From Planctomycetota bacterium (GTDB lineage: Bacteria; Planctomycetota; Planctomycetia; Pirellulales; Pirellulaceae): 38,414 nucleotides of DNA. Within the stretch, counting starts at the first letter, position 1. Each line of letters starts with the position of its first letter. The stretch spans positions 1 through 38,414 of the forward strand of contig JAPLNJ010000897.1 in NCBI GenBank assembly GCA_026692885.1. The letters run 5' to 3'. Under the pieces are notes generated by a model. The model ran no database searches, had not been told where the DNA came from, and worked only from the letters and a program-made list of their open reading frames with translations. The position numbers were made by a program, and so were the translations under genes. Shown in pieces: positions 1 to 8,313 of the stretch.

Positions 1-3
1 ACG

Positions 4-71
4 CGCCCGATCCGCCCTCGCCGCCCCACCGCCGCCGAGGCGGAGGTGGGGCGGCGAGGGCGGATCGGGCG
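4..71. repeat. Large near-perfect palindrome
   Basis: Positions 4-30 and 45-71 are perfect 27-nt inverted arms. Positions 32-36 and 39-43 continue the stem after one mismatch, leaving a two-base loop. The whole 68-bp stretch could fold as one GC-rich hairpin. It lies upstream of the brxL remnant and could end an operon entering from the left or be a mobile palindromic repeat; the sequence does not decide between these. Confidence 0.8.
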
Positions 72-90
72 GAGTTTATCGGGCTGTCGC

Positions 91-207
91 GTGGTTGCCA
101 AACCGGGCTTCCACCGGCACGGGGCCGGTGGGGAGCGGGAAAGGGGCGGATGAGAGGGCTTGCCGGTGGTGGCCAAACCGGATTCCGTCGGCACGGGGCC
201 GGTGGGG
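91..207. repeat. Two direct repeats of about 42 bp
   Basis: Positions 91-133 and 166-207 are near-identical direct repeats sharing the cores GCCAAACCGG and CGGCACGGGGCCGGTGGGG, about 75 bp apart. They lie just upstream of the brxL remnant. Their function is unknown. They may be repeat-unit copies left by a mobile element or a recombination scar. I see no gene in 1-251. Confidence 0.7.
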
Positions 208-251
208 TGCCCCACGGCTAACGTTTGGCGATTACAGGACTGAAGCATGCG

Positions 252-2104
252 ATGAGCCGACTCGACGACAAGATCAACCGACACTTCGAAGGGCTAGTGG
301 TCCGGAAGGACCTGGTCAAAGCGGTCAAGGGCAACGCCATTGTGCCCACGTACGTGTTGGAATACTTGCTGGGACAGTACTGCGCTACCTCGGATCCCGA
401 TTCCATCCAAAGTGGCATCGAGACCGTCAAAGGCATCCTGGCCCAGCATTATGTGCATCGCAACGAAGCTGGCCTTACCCGCTCGCTGATCCGCGAAAGA
501 GGGCGGCACAAAGTCATCGACAGGATCAGCGTCGCTCTGAACGACAAGGACGACGTGTACGAGGCGACTTTCGCGAACCTAGGCATCAAGAAAGTCCTGG
601 TCAATTCAGATACGGTCAAGAAGCATCCGAAGTTACTGGTCAGCGGCGTCTGGTGCATCGCAGACATCGAGTACCAGCATTCGGAAGAGAATCGGGTACC
701 CTGGCTGCTGGAATCGCTGAAGCCGATCCAATTGTCTGCTTTCGATTTCGACCAATACGTCGCCGCGCGCGAGCGTTTCACGACGGACGAATGGATCGAC
801 GTGCTGATTCAAAGCATCGGATTCAACCCCGATGCTTTCGGCCGCCGCAGCAAATTGCTGCAGTTGGTGCGGCTGATTCCGTTCTGCGAACGGAACTATA
901 ACGTCATCGAGCTCGGGCCGAAGGGGACCGGCAAGTCCCACATCTATTCCGAGTTCTCACCGCACGGCATGCTGATTTCCGGCGGCGAGATCACCGTGCC
1001 TAAACTGTTTGTGGAAAACCGGCCACCGTACAAGATCGGCTTGGTCGGCTACTGGGACTGCGTGGCCTTCGACGAATTCGCCGGCACGAAGAAGCGGGTC
1101 GACAATGCCTTGGTCGACATCATGAAGAACTACATGGCCAACAAATCCTTCTCGCGCGGCATCGAGACGTTAGGTGCCGAGGCGTCGATGGCCTTTGTGG
1201 GCAATACCCGGCACACCGTGCCCTACATGCTGCGGCATTCGGACTTGTTTGCGGAACTGCCGGACAAGTACCATGATTCTGCCTTTTTGGATCGCCTGCA
1301 CTTCTATATTCCGGGCTGGGAAGTGGACATTTGCTTCGATTCGCGGTCGAGGGCCGCAAGCGTGTCAAAGACCAACTGTTTCGCATCGACACGACCTACG
1401 CGCCGGTACGGTTCACCTACTTCCTCCAGAACAGCGTTGAAAAGCACGTCAAGACGTTGGAAGAAGAGCAGTACCCAAAGATCTATTATCCGTCAGGCAC
1501 CAACGGTGAGCAAATGCCAGACGACGCAGCACCGCCCGCCGATGACTCCGTTTCCCGCGACGAGACGTCCAAGCCCCGGCAGCCGACGGAAAGTCACTTG
1601 AAAATCCACGAGAATCAGCGTGGCATCAGCTTTGACAGCCTCCTGGGACCTTACATCAGGGGAGCGAAGAGAATTGTCGTCACGGATCCCTACGTCCGCC
1701 ATTTCTACCAAGCCAAGAACTTGATGGATTTTCTGGAGACGATTGCCAAAACGAAATCCGAGGACGAAGAAGTCGAGGTACATCTGATCACAATCAGCGA
1801 CGAGTTTAGGGCCGACGATCAAGACAGCTTCTTTCAGCAAATGCAGAAGAACGTGCTCTGGTCCGGCATCAAATTCACGTGGGAATACGACAGTTCCAAG
1901 ACCATTCACGCGCGCCACATCGTCACCGACCAGGGATGGAAGGTTTTGCTCGATCGAGGCTTGGACATATTCCAGCAGTACGACATGAAGGACGCGTTTT
2001 CCTTGGCCAACCGGCTCCAACAGTATCGTGCCTGCAAAGCCTTTGAGGTGACCTTTCTGAAGCATGACATGAACGAGGTCACACTGGCATTTCCGTTGTG
2101 TTAG
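252..2104 (+). pseudogene. brxL: BREX protein BrxL (Lon-related ATPase), broken by internal deletion and frameshift
   Basis: BrxL is a Lon-related AAA+ protein of BREX phage-defence systems. The amino-terminal part runs from ATG 252 (MSRLDDKINRHFEG) and is very well preserved. It has a Walker A motif GPKGTGKS at residues 222-229, a Walker B-like segment (VAFDEFAG) and the sensor region ending in FYIPGWEVD. After about position 1330 this frame turns to nonsense and stops at 1601. From 1331 another frame carries the rest of the family (RFAVEGRKRVKDQ, later NQRGISFDSLLGPY and GWKVLLDRGLDIFQ) to the stop at 2104. The two parts join directly. From memory of intact BrxL, about 60-80 residues between them are missing, so a deletion of a non-multiple of three bases is the likely cause. 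A TTG at 225 would add nine residues, but ATG 252 matches family starts. No other BREX gene is inside the window; in type I BREX, brxL is the last gene, so partners could lie upstream. A sequencing or assembly error is the alternative. Confidence 0.88.
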
Positions 2105-2209
2105 AATCGTCACACCGTGAATTACTGTGGGGCGGCTGGCGAAGGTTTACCAAATCGCATCGCGCCCTTGGCCCACCATGAACCATCCCGGTTATTCCGA
2201 GGCTGCCTG

Positions 2210-3646
2210 ATGAAAACTCTATTTCAGATCCCTGTGCTGGTTTTGGCTGTGTTGGCGCTGCCGGTCTTCGCCACGTCTCTACGGGCGGAAGGTGCGGCGC
2301 GTCCGAACATTCTCTGGCTCATTGCCGAGGATCTCGGCCCGCACCTCGGTTGTGACGGCACCCGGGAAGTCTGGACACCCCACCTCGACCGACTGGCCGT
2401 CGAGGGCGTCCGCTACACGCGGTTCTACACGGGCCACGTGTGTTCGCCGAGTCGTTCGTCATTCATGACCGGCATGTATGCCACGACCATCGGCGCCCAC
2501 CACCATCGCTCGCATCGCAACGATGGCTACCGGCTGCCGGAAGGAGTCCGCGTGTTGACCGACTGGATGCGCGACGCCGGGTACTTCACCGCGAACCTCC
2601 GCGAGTTGCCGGCCTCCTGCGGGTTCAAGGGCACCGGCAAGACCGACTGGAACTTCGCCTATGAGGGCCAGCCGTTCGATTCCGCGAAGTGGGACGACTT
2701 GCAGACGCACCAGCCCTTTTGTGCGCAGCTCAACTTCAGCGAGACGCACCGCACCTATCGCGGGCCGAAGAGAGCGGACCCGGCGAAGGTGGAAATCCCG
2801 CCGTATTACCCCGACCACCCCGTGACGCGCGCCGATTGGGCCCAGTACCTGGATGACGTGAGCGAACTGGACCGCAAAGTCGGCTTAGTGCTGCAGGCTT
2901 TGCAGGCGGAAGGCCTCGCCGAAAACACCGTCGTCGTTTTTTTTGGCGACAACGGTCAGTCGCACGTACGGGGCAAGCAGTTCTGCTACGAAGCAGGCCT
3001 GCACGTGCCGCTGCTGATTCGCTGGCCGCCGCGTTTTCCCGTGCCCGCACATTTCCAGCCGGGTACGGTAGACGACCGGTTACTCCACGGGATTGATCTG
3101 GCGCCGACCATGCTGGCCATCGCCGGCGCGCCGAAACCGCCGAAGCTGCAGGGCCAGGTGTTTCTGGGCGACCGTTGCGAGCCGGCACGCCAGTACGTGT
3201 TCGGAGCGCGCGACCGTTGCGACGAGACAGTGATGCGCATCCGCACGGTACGTGACGAGCGTTACCGCTACATCCGCAACTTCACGCCGGACACGCCGTT
3301 GCTCGCCCCGAATGCTTACAAGGAGCGGCAGTATCCGGTCTGGAACCTCATGCAGGAATTGCACGCCGAAGGCAAACTGACGCCCGTCCAGGAACTTCTC
3401 TGCCAGCCACGGATGCCCGACGAGGAACTCTATGATCTGCCAGCCGACCCGCACGAAATCAACAACCTGGCGCATTCTACCCGACCCGAGCACCAGGCGG
3501 AGTTGAAGAAACTCCGTGGCGTCCTGGAACAGTGGATCGAAGACACCCACGACCAGGGCCGGCTTGCAGAACCCGCGGACGAAGCCCCCGAGGCCCCCAA
3601 GCCGCAAGCAGAGCCGATCCGCCGGGCCAAGCCGAAGAACAGGTAG
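2210..3646 (+). CDS. Secreted sulfatase (formylglycine-type arylsulfatase family)
   Basis: This is a 478-residue sulfatase of the alkaline phosphatase superfamily, predicted to hydrolyse sulfate esters outside the cytoplasm. I chose ATG 2210 because it starts a clear signal peptide (MKTLFQIPVLVLAVLALPVF) and has a GAGG element upstream; an in-frame ATG-rich extension back to 2117 does not look coding. The metal-binding start NILWLIAEDLG lies near residue 40. The FGly signature CSPSR is at residues 78-82, with C78 the cysteine oxidised to formylglycine. A second metal-site motif, FFGDNGQ, lies past the middle, and the carboxyl part has the usual LYDLPADPHEINNLA element. All catalytic elements I can check are present, so it should be active if a working formylglycine-generating enzyme exists. 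The SUMF1-like protein at 23574-24758 probably cannot supply that. The natural sulfated substrate cannot be told from sequence. Confidence 0.93.
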   Translation: MKTLFQIPVLVLAVLALPVFATSLRAEGAARPNILWLIAEDLGPHLGCDGTREVWTPHLDRLAVEGVRYTRFYTGHVCSPSRSSFMTGMYATTIGAHHHRSHRNDGYRLPEGVRVLTDWMRDAGYFTANLRELPASCGFKGTGKTDWNFAYEGQPFDSAKWDDLQTHQPFCAQLNFSETHRTYRGPKRADPAKVEIPPYYPDHPVTRADWAQYLDDVSELDRKVGLVLQALQAEGLAENTVVVFFGDNGQSHVRGKQFCYEAGLHVPLLIRWPPRFPVPAHFQPGTVDDRLLHGIDLAPTMLAIAGAPKPPKLQGQVFLGDRCEPARQYVFGARDRCDETVMRIRTVRDERYRYIRNFTPDTPLLAPNAYKERQYPVWNLMQELHAEGKLTPVQELLCQPRMPDEELYDLPADPHEINNLAHSTRPEHQAELKKLRGVLEQWIEDTHDQGRLAEPADEAPEAPKPQAEPIRRAKPKNR

Positions 3647-3674
3647 CAGCCAACGGGAGCATCCTGACCACTCA

Positions 3675-3692
3675 GGCGGAATGCATTCCGCC
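3675..3692. repeat. 18-bp perfect palindrome
   Basis: The sequence GGCGGAATGCATTCCGCC is its own reverse complement. It lies 29 bp after the sulfatase stop and at the point where the parE reading frame loses family similarity. It may be part of a terminator or a deletion junction; there is no T-tract. Confidence 0.6.
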
Positions 3693-3696
3693 CCAC

Positions 3697-3741
3697 GAAA
3701 TTGGCCTTGGCGTTCTCGGTTACAACAACGCGATAGCTCAT
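3697..3741 (-). pseudogene. Truncated ParE-type toxin remnant (amino-terminal end only)
   Basis: The ATG at 3741 overlaps the antitoxin stop in an ATGA arrangement, the usual parD-parE coupling. The first residues, MSYRVVVTENAKAN, are a typical ParE/RelE-fold toxin start (first beta strand and start of helix one). After this the frame is open to 3430 but has no family similarity and runs antisense through the sulfatase gene. The toxin therefore appears cut off after about 15 codons, next to the 18-bp palindrome. The remnant is too short to be toxic. The match is short, so some doubt remains. Confidence 0.6.
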
Positions 3742-3974
3742 ACGTCGTTCGGCACATTCAGCTCGCGGCGGAGATCGGCAAAGGCATCGCCTAGCGACTG
3801 AATTCGCCCCGCAGCGACATCCTCCAGCCCGACTCGAATGCCATCGATAGCCTCTTCACGGTCGCGTTGCAGCAGCCGCAGCGCGTGAGCGACGACGGAA
3901 TCGCGATTAGGGAAACGCCCGCTGGCGATCTCTTGTTGGACGAACCATTCCAGATCGGCGGCCATCGACGTCAT
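3738..3974 (-). CDS. ParD-like ribbon-helix-helix antitoxin, orphaned
   Basis: This 78-residue protein resembles ParD/CopG-type antitoxins, which bind their own promoter as dimers and neutralise a ParE gyrase-poisoning toxin. The helix-turn-helix part (LEWFVQQEIASGRFPNRDSV) and the following acidic helix with DVAAGRIQSLGDAFADL are typical of the family. The first strand, normally rich in alternating residues before 'LE.FV', is short and altered. The start at 3974 follows a good AGGAG site about seven bases upstream. It overlaps the start of the parE remnant by ATGA. With its toxin truncated, it may be a decaying module, an anti-addiction remnant, or a repressor with another target. Confidence 0.85.
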   Translation of the reverse strand: MTSMAADLEWFVQQEIASGRFPNRDSVVAHALRLLQRDREEAIDGIRVGLEDVAAGRIQSLGDAFADLRRELNVPNDV

Positions 3975-4165
3975 CGGGAGACTCCTGGTTTGCTGTCTTC
4001 AGGATAACGTTCAAACGACGCAGTGGTCAAGCCACGCCCCCGAGCCGAAACCAAGCAGGGCCATGCCCGTCACTTGGCAGATAGGACCTACAACCTGCGC
4101 GCACCGTGCGTGGGTCACACAACCTTAGACTCTCCAGGAGACAGGGACTATCCGCTGCACGGCGT

Positions 4166-7100
4166 TCACTGCCCCATGGGCAGGAAGCGTTCCAGGCCGC
4201 GCTGGAGTTGGTTCTCCAGCATCTTCCCGGCGGTGTCGCGAAGCGTTTGCCGACCGATGTCCTGGAGCGATTGTCGGTCGAGTTGCGGCTTCGCGAAACT
4301 GCCGCCCACCGGGATCTTTAAGACGGTGCCCCGAAGGCTGCTGAGCAGTTGCTGGTTGGCCACCCATTCGTCGCGAATCGGGATCTCCGCCGTCAACGCC
4401 AACGACTGATCCAGCCCGACCGAGCCGGTCGTACGAATCACCATGTCCTGGACGTTCATCGTCAGGCCCTGGTGATAGACCCGGCCGTCGACGACGTCGA
4501 ACTTGACGTCCTGCTCCGGCAGCAGCACCCACGGCGTCGCCTGCAAATTGCTGCCGCCAGCTCCTCCACCGACGACGCTCCGAATCTGTTGGGCGACCCC
4601 CAGGAACTCCTGCGCCAGCGGACCGGGACCGACTTGCGCCGCGTGGATGAACAGATGACCGTGCACGTTGGACCGAGACGTGTCGGTGAGCGGGACCGCC
4701 ACTTCGTCGACTGACATCGAGAATCGTCCTTCGGCCTGCGTGGCATCGGCCACCAGCGGCGCGACATACTTCAGCCACAGACGGCACAGCTCCGGCGAGA
4801 TCCGCACGTTCTCGATGACCCGGCCTTTGTCGACTCGCAGCAAGGGGGACGCCGTGGTCAAATCGACCCACGGGGTGACTCGTACCCGGCCCTCATTCAC
4901 CGGCAAGTCCAACGGATCGCAACGCAACACGCTGTCGGCCAGCTTGGCCTGTAGGCGGCCTGGGCCCAGCGCCAGACCGTAGAGTTGTCCCGCCGCCCAA
5001 TCCACGCCGGTGCTGGCCTGCAGGTCTCCTGTAACACCGCGAGTAGCCGCAGCAAGGCCATCCCGATCGGCTAAGTCGCCGCGAAAAGCCGTGGGCGAAA
5101 CCGGTAGCTTCGCCCGTGCGACGTGCGCGGTGCCGGAATTGTTTGGCCCCGGGCCCTGCACCGCGAACTGGCTGGTCTCCTGCCCGGTGAGCTGGAATCC
5201 CTCACCCACGTAGGGACGCAACATGTCGGAGATGTCTTTCCAGTCGTAGGCGACCTGGCCGTTCAAGTTCGCCACGCACTGTGTGGACAGGTGCTCCACC
5301 TGGCCGGCGGCGGTGAGCCGCAGCGCGTGGGAGTTCACGGACAGTTCCAGGATCTGCAGCTGGTCGCGGGTTTGGTCGTAGGTCTGCTTGCCTGCCAACG
5401 TCAGCGCCGGTTGCCGCCAGAGTTCCTGCCACCGAGCTTCCGCGGGCGCTCGCGGATCCGCAGCCGCCGCGGGGACAACGCACACCAAGTCTTTCACGTC
5501 ACCCGACCAGACCAACTGGGTCACCTGGGCCTCGTGCTTGGCCTGCATCACACCCGACAGCGTGCCGAGATACTGTCGCTCGATTGCCTGACGTGGATCC
5601 TGCAGGTAGCCCAGGATACGCCCTACGTCGCCGCGGAAACTGAACTCGCCTTCGAGCGGTAGGCCCTGCTCGCCTAACTTGACCGAAACCTGATCGGCGC
5701 GGAAAGCGACGCTGGAACTCGTGAAGGCCGTGTTCTGCAGCGCGAACTGCTGGCCAGTTCGGTGCCATTGGACAGCGGTTTCCAGCCGCACTAAGGGCTC
5801 CACCACATTGACGAAAGTCGGCGGTTCAGCCGACTTGGGGATTTGGCCGCGAATCTGAAGTTGGCGGCATTCGACTTTCACCGCGTCCGCGCTGATGCGG
5901 TCCGTCGCCACGGCCGCCGTTGCCACGGCGTCCAGCGTGCCCTGCACCTGCCAGTTGGTCAGCGGGAGCACGGGTTGCAGACGTGGCAGCCAAGTGGCCA
6001 GCTCGCCTTTCATTTCGCATTGCAAAGGCCAGACGGATCCCGTCGCGGGCTGGCGCACCGGCTGCAGTAACTTGATCCGGAATTGATCTTCACCGGCTTG
6101 CAGTTCCCCCGTCGCCGTGGTGATTTGAACGATTTGATTCCCGGGCACCAGAGCGGTCGCGGCGAGCTTCACGACCAGGTTCGCTTCGCGCCACGGCAAG
6201 CGATTGGGAACCGTCAGTTCGAAGTTCTGCAGCGTGATCTGACCTGTCGCCGCGACAGCGGCTTCCGCCTCGCGCTGCCAATCCAATCGTCCGTCGATTC
6301 GGCCCTCCAATTTGCTGCCGCTCAAGTCGACGAATTGGCCGAGTTCTGCCGCCAATTGCTGCAGGTCGCCCTGGATGGTCGCTGAACCTTGGCTCAAACT
6401 GCCGGAACCTGTCAGATTCAGGAAGCTGGCTTGGCAAGTCAACTGCTCGATCACCGGGCCGGCGGGCGAGGTGCGCAGGCTGGCGACGGCGACGAGCGGC
6501 TGTTCCCACACGATTTTGCGACCCTCGTCCGTGGCTGCCAGGTTGCCTGCTTCCAGACGCGCGGTCCAGCCCGGCGCCGGAGTGGTTTGGCTGGCCAAGG
6601 CGAACTTCAAATCGCCGGATTCAATCTGCGTCGTGGGTCGGATGTGCAGGGTGCGAGGCAGCATCCGGGCGAGTTGCGCCAGATCGACGGTGCCGCTGGC
6701 TTGGATGGGTTCCAGGGCCAGTTGATTTAGCCAGGACTCCCAGGATTGGCGGCCAGCGCCGACCGGGATGGCCAACTGGCCGTCGGCATCTAGTTTGGCG
6801 AAGTCGGCGACTACGGTCAGCTTCTGGGCCTGCCAGCGCGGGCCTTGTCCCTCGATTCGTCCGCCAGCTTCGAGCCGCGCCGTGCGGATAGTCTCCGGTC
6901 CCAGGAATTTTGGGGACTGTACGGCCAGGTCCCGAGCGGCCAGTTGATCCAACTGCAGCAGACAACGCTGGCCATTGTCGGCCCAGTGCAGCGAACCCGC
7001 ACTGGTCAATACGCCCTGGACCTGCAGGTCCAGGCCGCATCGCCGCGACAGGGCCTGCAGCGTCCGAAGGGGCCAGGCATCGGTTTTCCACGCCAATTGC

Positions 7101-7816
7101 CCCTGGCCCAAACCGCCGGGGGCTTGAGGATCGGCCGTCCACGCCAGGTCCGCGCTGAGCGTGCCGGCCAGGACTTCGGAAGCGGCCCAGCGTCCCGCCA
7201 GCCGTGCCTGGACCGGTTGTGCGGCATCGCCGGGCAGGTTCACAGCGATGTTCAGCTGATCGAGCCGGCTCGCTTCGGCCGTCTCGGTCTGTACGATCTC
7301 GACGAAGCCACCGCGAATCTCCAGCCGCACATCGCTCCGAGCGGAAACTGACGACGGCTGATGAAGCAGAGGTGCGAGCGCGTCCTCCAGATTGCTGCCG
7401 TTGCGGCGTAACGCCAGATACAACCGCGGTTCGTCGATGACGATCAAACCCGGCGCGCGGGGCTGGCAAAGCAGAGCGAACAGCGACTTCTCCGTCCGCA
7501 GCGTTGCCACTTGCAGCAGAGGCCGGTCACTGGCATCGGTGACAATAACTTCCTGGACCACGATTGGCGAGAACCAACCCAAGGCAACTGGACCAATCTG
7601 AACGCGGCCCTCGAAATTCGGAATGCAACGGGATAGAATCTTATCTCGCAACGCCGAGTTGGCGAGCCACTGGGGTGCCAGCCAGACCAACCCCAGGAGC
7701 ATTGCCAGCATGGGCAGGATCACCAACCAGCGACGCGATCGCAGGCGCGGCCGGTCCGCAGGCAACGCTTCGGATTCGGGGACAGCGGGTGACGGGCGAG
7801 TGCGGCGGCGGGTCAT
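4166..7816 (-). CDS. Very large AsmA-like membrane-anchored protein
   Basis: This 1216-residue protein has a basic amino end, one membrane segment at about residues 29-51 (WLVILPMLAMLLGLVWLAP), then a long periplasmic region of repeated amphipathic beta strands. Early motifs such as IGPVALGWFSPIVVQEVIV, and the carboxyl end with PVGGSFAKPQLD followed by an amphipathic helix, are typical of AsmA/DUF748-like and TamB-related proteins. Members of that superfamily form hydrophobic grooves and are implicated in phospholipid transport between inner and outer membranes. It stands alone on the minus strand, and its start at 7816 faces the 250-bp repeat element and the LarA-like gene. Superfamily membership is inferred from architecture and motifs. 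The specific role in this diderm envelope is unknown. Confidence 0.8.
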   Translation of the reverse strand: MTRRRTRPSPAVPESEALPADRPRLRSRRWLVILPMLAMLLGLVWLAPQWLANSALRDKILSRCIPNFEGRVQIGPVALGWFSPIVVQEVIVTDASDRPLLQVATLRTEKSLFALLCQPRAPGLIVIDEPRLYLALRRNGSNLEDALAPLLHQPSSVSARSDVRLEIRGGFVEIVQTETAEASRLDQLNIAVNLPGDAAQPVQARLAGRWAASEVLAGTLSADLAWTADPQAPGGLGQGQLAWKTDAWPLRTLQALSRRCGLDLQVQGVLTSAGSLHWADNGQRCLLQLDQLAARDLAVQSPKFLGPETIRTARLEAGGRIEGQGPRWQAQKLTVVADFAKLDADGQLAIPVGAGRQSWESWLNQLALEPIQASGTVDLAQLARMLPRTLHIRPTTQIESGDLKFALASQTTPAPGWTARLEAGNLAATDEGRKIVWEQPLVAVASLRTSPAGPVIEQLTCQASFLNLTGSGSLSQGSATIQGDLQQLAAELGQFVDLSGSKLEGRIDGRLDWQREAEAAVAATGQITLQNFELTVPNRLPWREANLVVKLAATALVPGNQIVQITTATGELQAGEDQFRIKLLQPVRQPATGSVWPLQCEMKGELATWLPRLQPVLPLTNWQVQGTLDAVATAAVATDRISADAVKVECRQLQIRGQIPKSAEPPTFVNVVEPLVRLETAVQWHRTGQQFALQNTAFTSSSVAFRADQVSVKLGEQGLPLEGEFSFRGDVGRILGYLQDPRQAIERQYLGTLSGVMQAKHEAQVTQLVWSGDVKDLVCVVPAAAADPRAPAEARWQELWRQPALTLAGKQTYDQTRDQLQILELSVNSHALRLTAAGQVEHLSTQCVANLNGQVAYDWKDISDMLRPYVGEGFQLTGQETSQFAVQGPGPNNSGTAHVARAKLPVSPTAFRGDLADRDGLAAATRGVTGDLQASTGVDWAAGQLYGLALGPGRLQAKLADSVLRCDPLDLPVNEGRVRVTPWVDLTTASPLLRVDKGRVIENVRISPELCRLWLKYVAPLVADATQAEGRFSMSVDEVAVPLTDTSRSNVHGHLFIHAAQVGPGPLAQEFLGVAQQIRSVVGGGAGGSNLQATPWVLLPEQDVKFDVVDGRVYHQGLTMNVQDMVIRTTGSVGLDQSLALTAEIPIRDEWVANQQLLSSLRGTVLKIPVGGSFAKPQLDRQSLQDIGRQTLRDTAGKMLENQLQRGLERFLPMGQ

Positions 7817-8017
7817 GGTAGGGCGACTCCGTTCTGTGTCTGGCGTGTCCGTTCCGTGAATCCGTTGCGTCCTGGGTTGCCAACGAAATAGCCGGGCGCG
7901 GTTCCCTGGACAGTGCAGGACGCAATCGCAAGAGGAGGATTTTACGGGTCCGGGTCAATTCGTCCTAGAGCGACTGGACCAAGTCGGCCATCGCGGCGAA
8001 ACGGGCGATCGGGAGTA

Positions 8018-8267
8018 CTAGCACCCAACGATATTTTGGCCCCTGCGCGCAAAGCATGAAATTTAACGGTTCAGCAGAGACGGGGCGCGAGACAAGGGGT
8101 CAGACGTACAGATTTCAGTTTTCGCGGTCGCGTGCCCAAGCCTAGGGAAAGCCTTCTGCCCGCGAAAACTGAAATCTGTACGTCTGACCCCAGCTGGCGG
8201 TCCATCTCTGCGAAACCGTAAAACCCCATGCTTGACATCGACAAGCCCGAAAACCGCTGGGTGCTAG
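8018..8267 (+). mobile_element. 250-bp palindromic MITE-like element, copy 1
   Basis: The element begins and ends with CTAG and has inverted tips (CTAGCACCCAACG at left; the reverse complement of CTAGCACCCAGCGG at right). It contains a perfect 32-bp inverted repeat at 8096-8127 and 8160-8191, with core CAGACGTACAGATTTCAG. A second copy of exactly the same length lies at 29252-29501 in the opposite orientation, roughly 90% identical by eye. It has no coding capacity, so it would need an enzyme in trans, such as a transposase acting on palindromic repeats. It sits in the divergent intergenic region between the AsmA-like and LarA-like genes. Confidence 0.85.
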
Positions 8268-8313
8268 CACCCAGCAATTCTGGTTCCCTTACGCGTGAAA
8301 CATGAGATCTAAT
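8264..8313 (+). repeat. Partial third copy of the 250-bp element's left end
   Basis: Starting at the CTAG that ends copy 1, the sequence repeats the element's left end with substitutions. CTAGCACCCAGCAATTCTGG compares with CTAGCACCCAACGATATTTT, followed by matching ACGCGTGAAACATGAGATCTAA compared with GCGCGCAAAGCATGAAATTTAA. It runs up to the start codon of the LarA-like gene. Positions 8258-8275 across the junction form a perfect 18-bp palindrome. Confidence 0.65.

Noticed and set aside
95..901. Open frame over the brxL start, plus strand
   Set aside because: It overlaps the well-conserved BrxL reading frame and its translation is arginine-rich and without family features, typical of a shadow frame in GC-rich DNA.
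8096..8191. Repeats considered as a CRISPR array
   Set aside because: They are inverted, not regularly spaced direct repeats, and there are only two units with no cas gene nearby.
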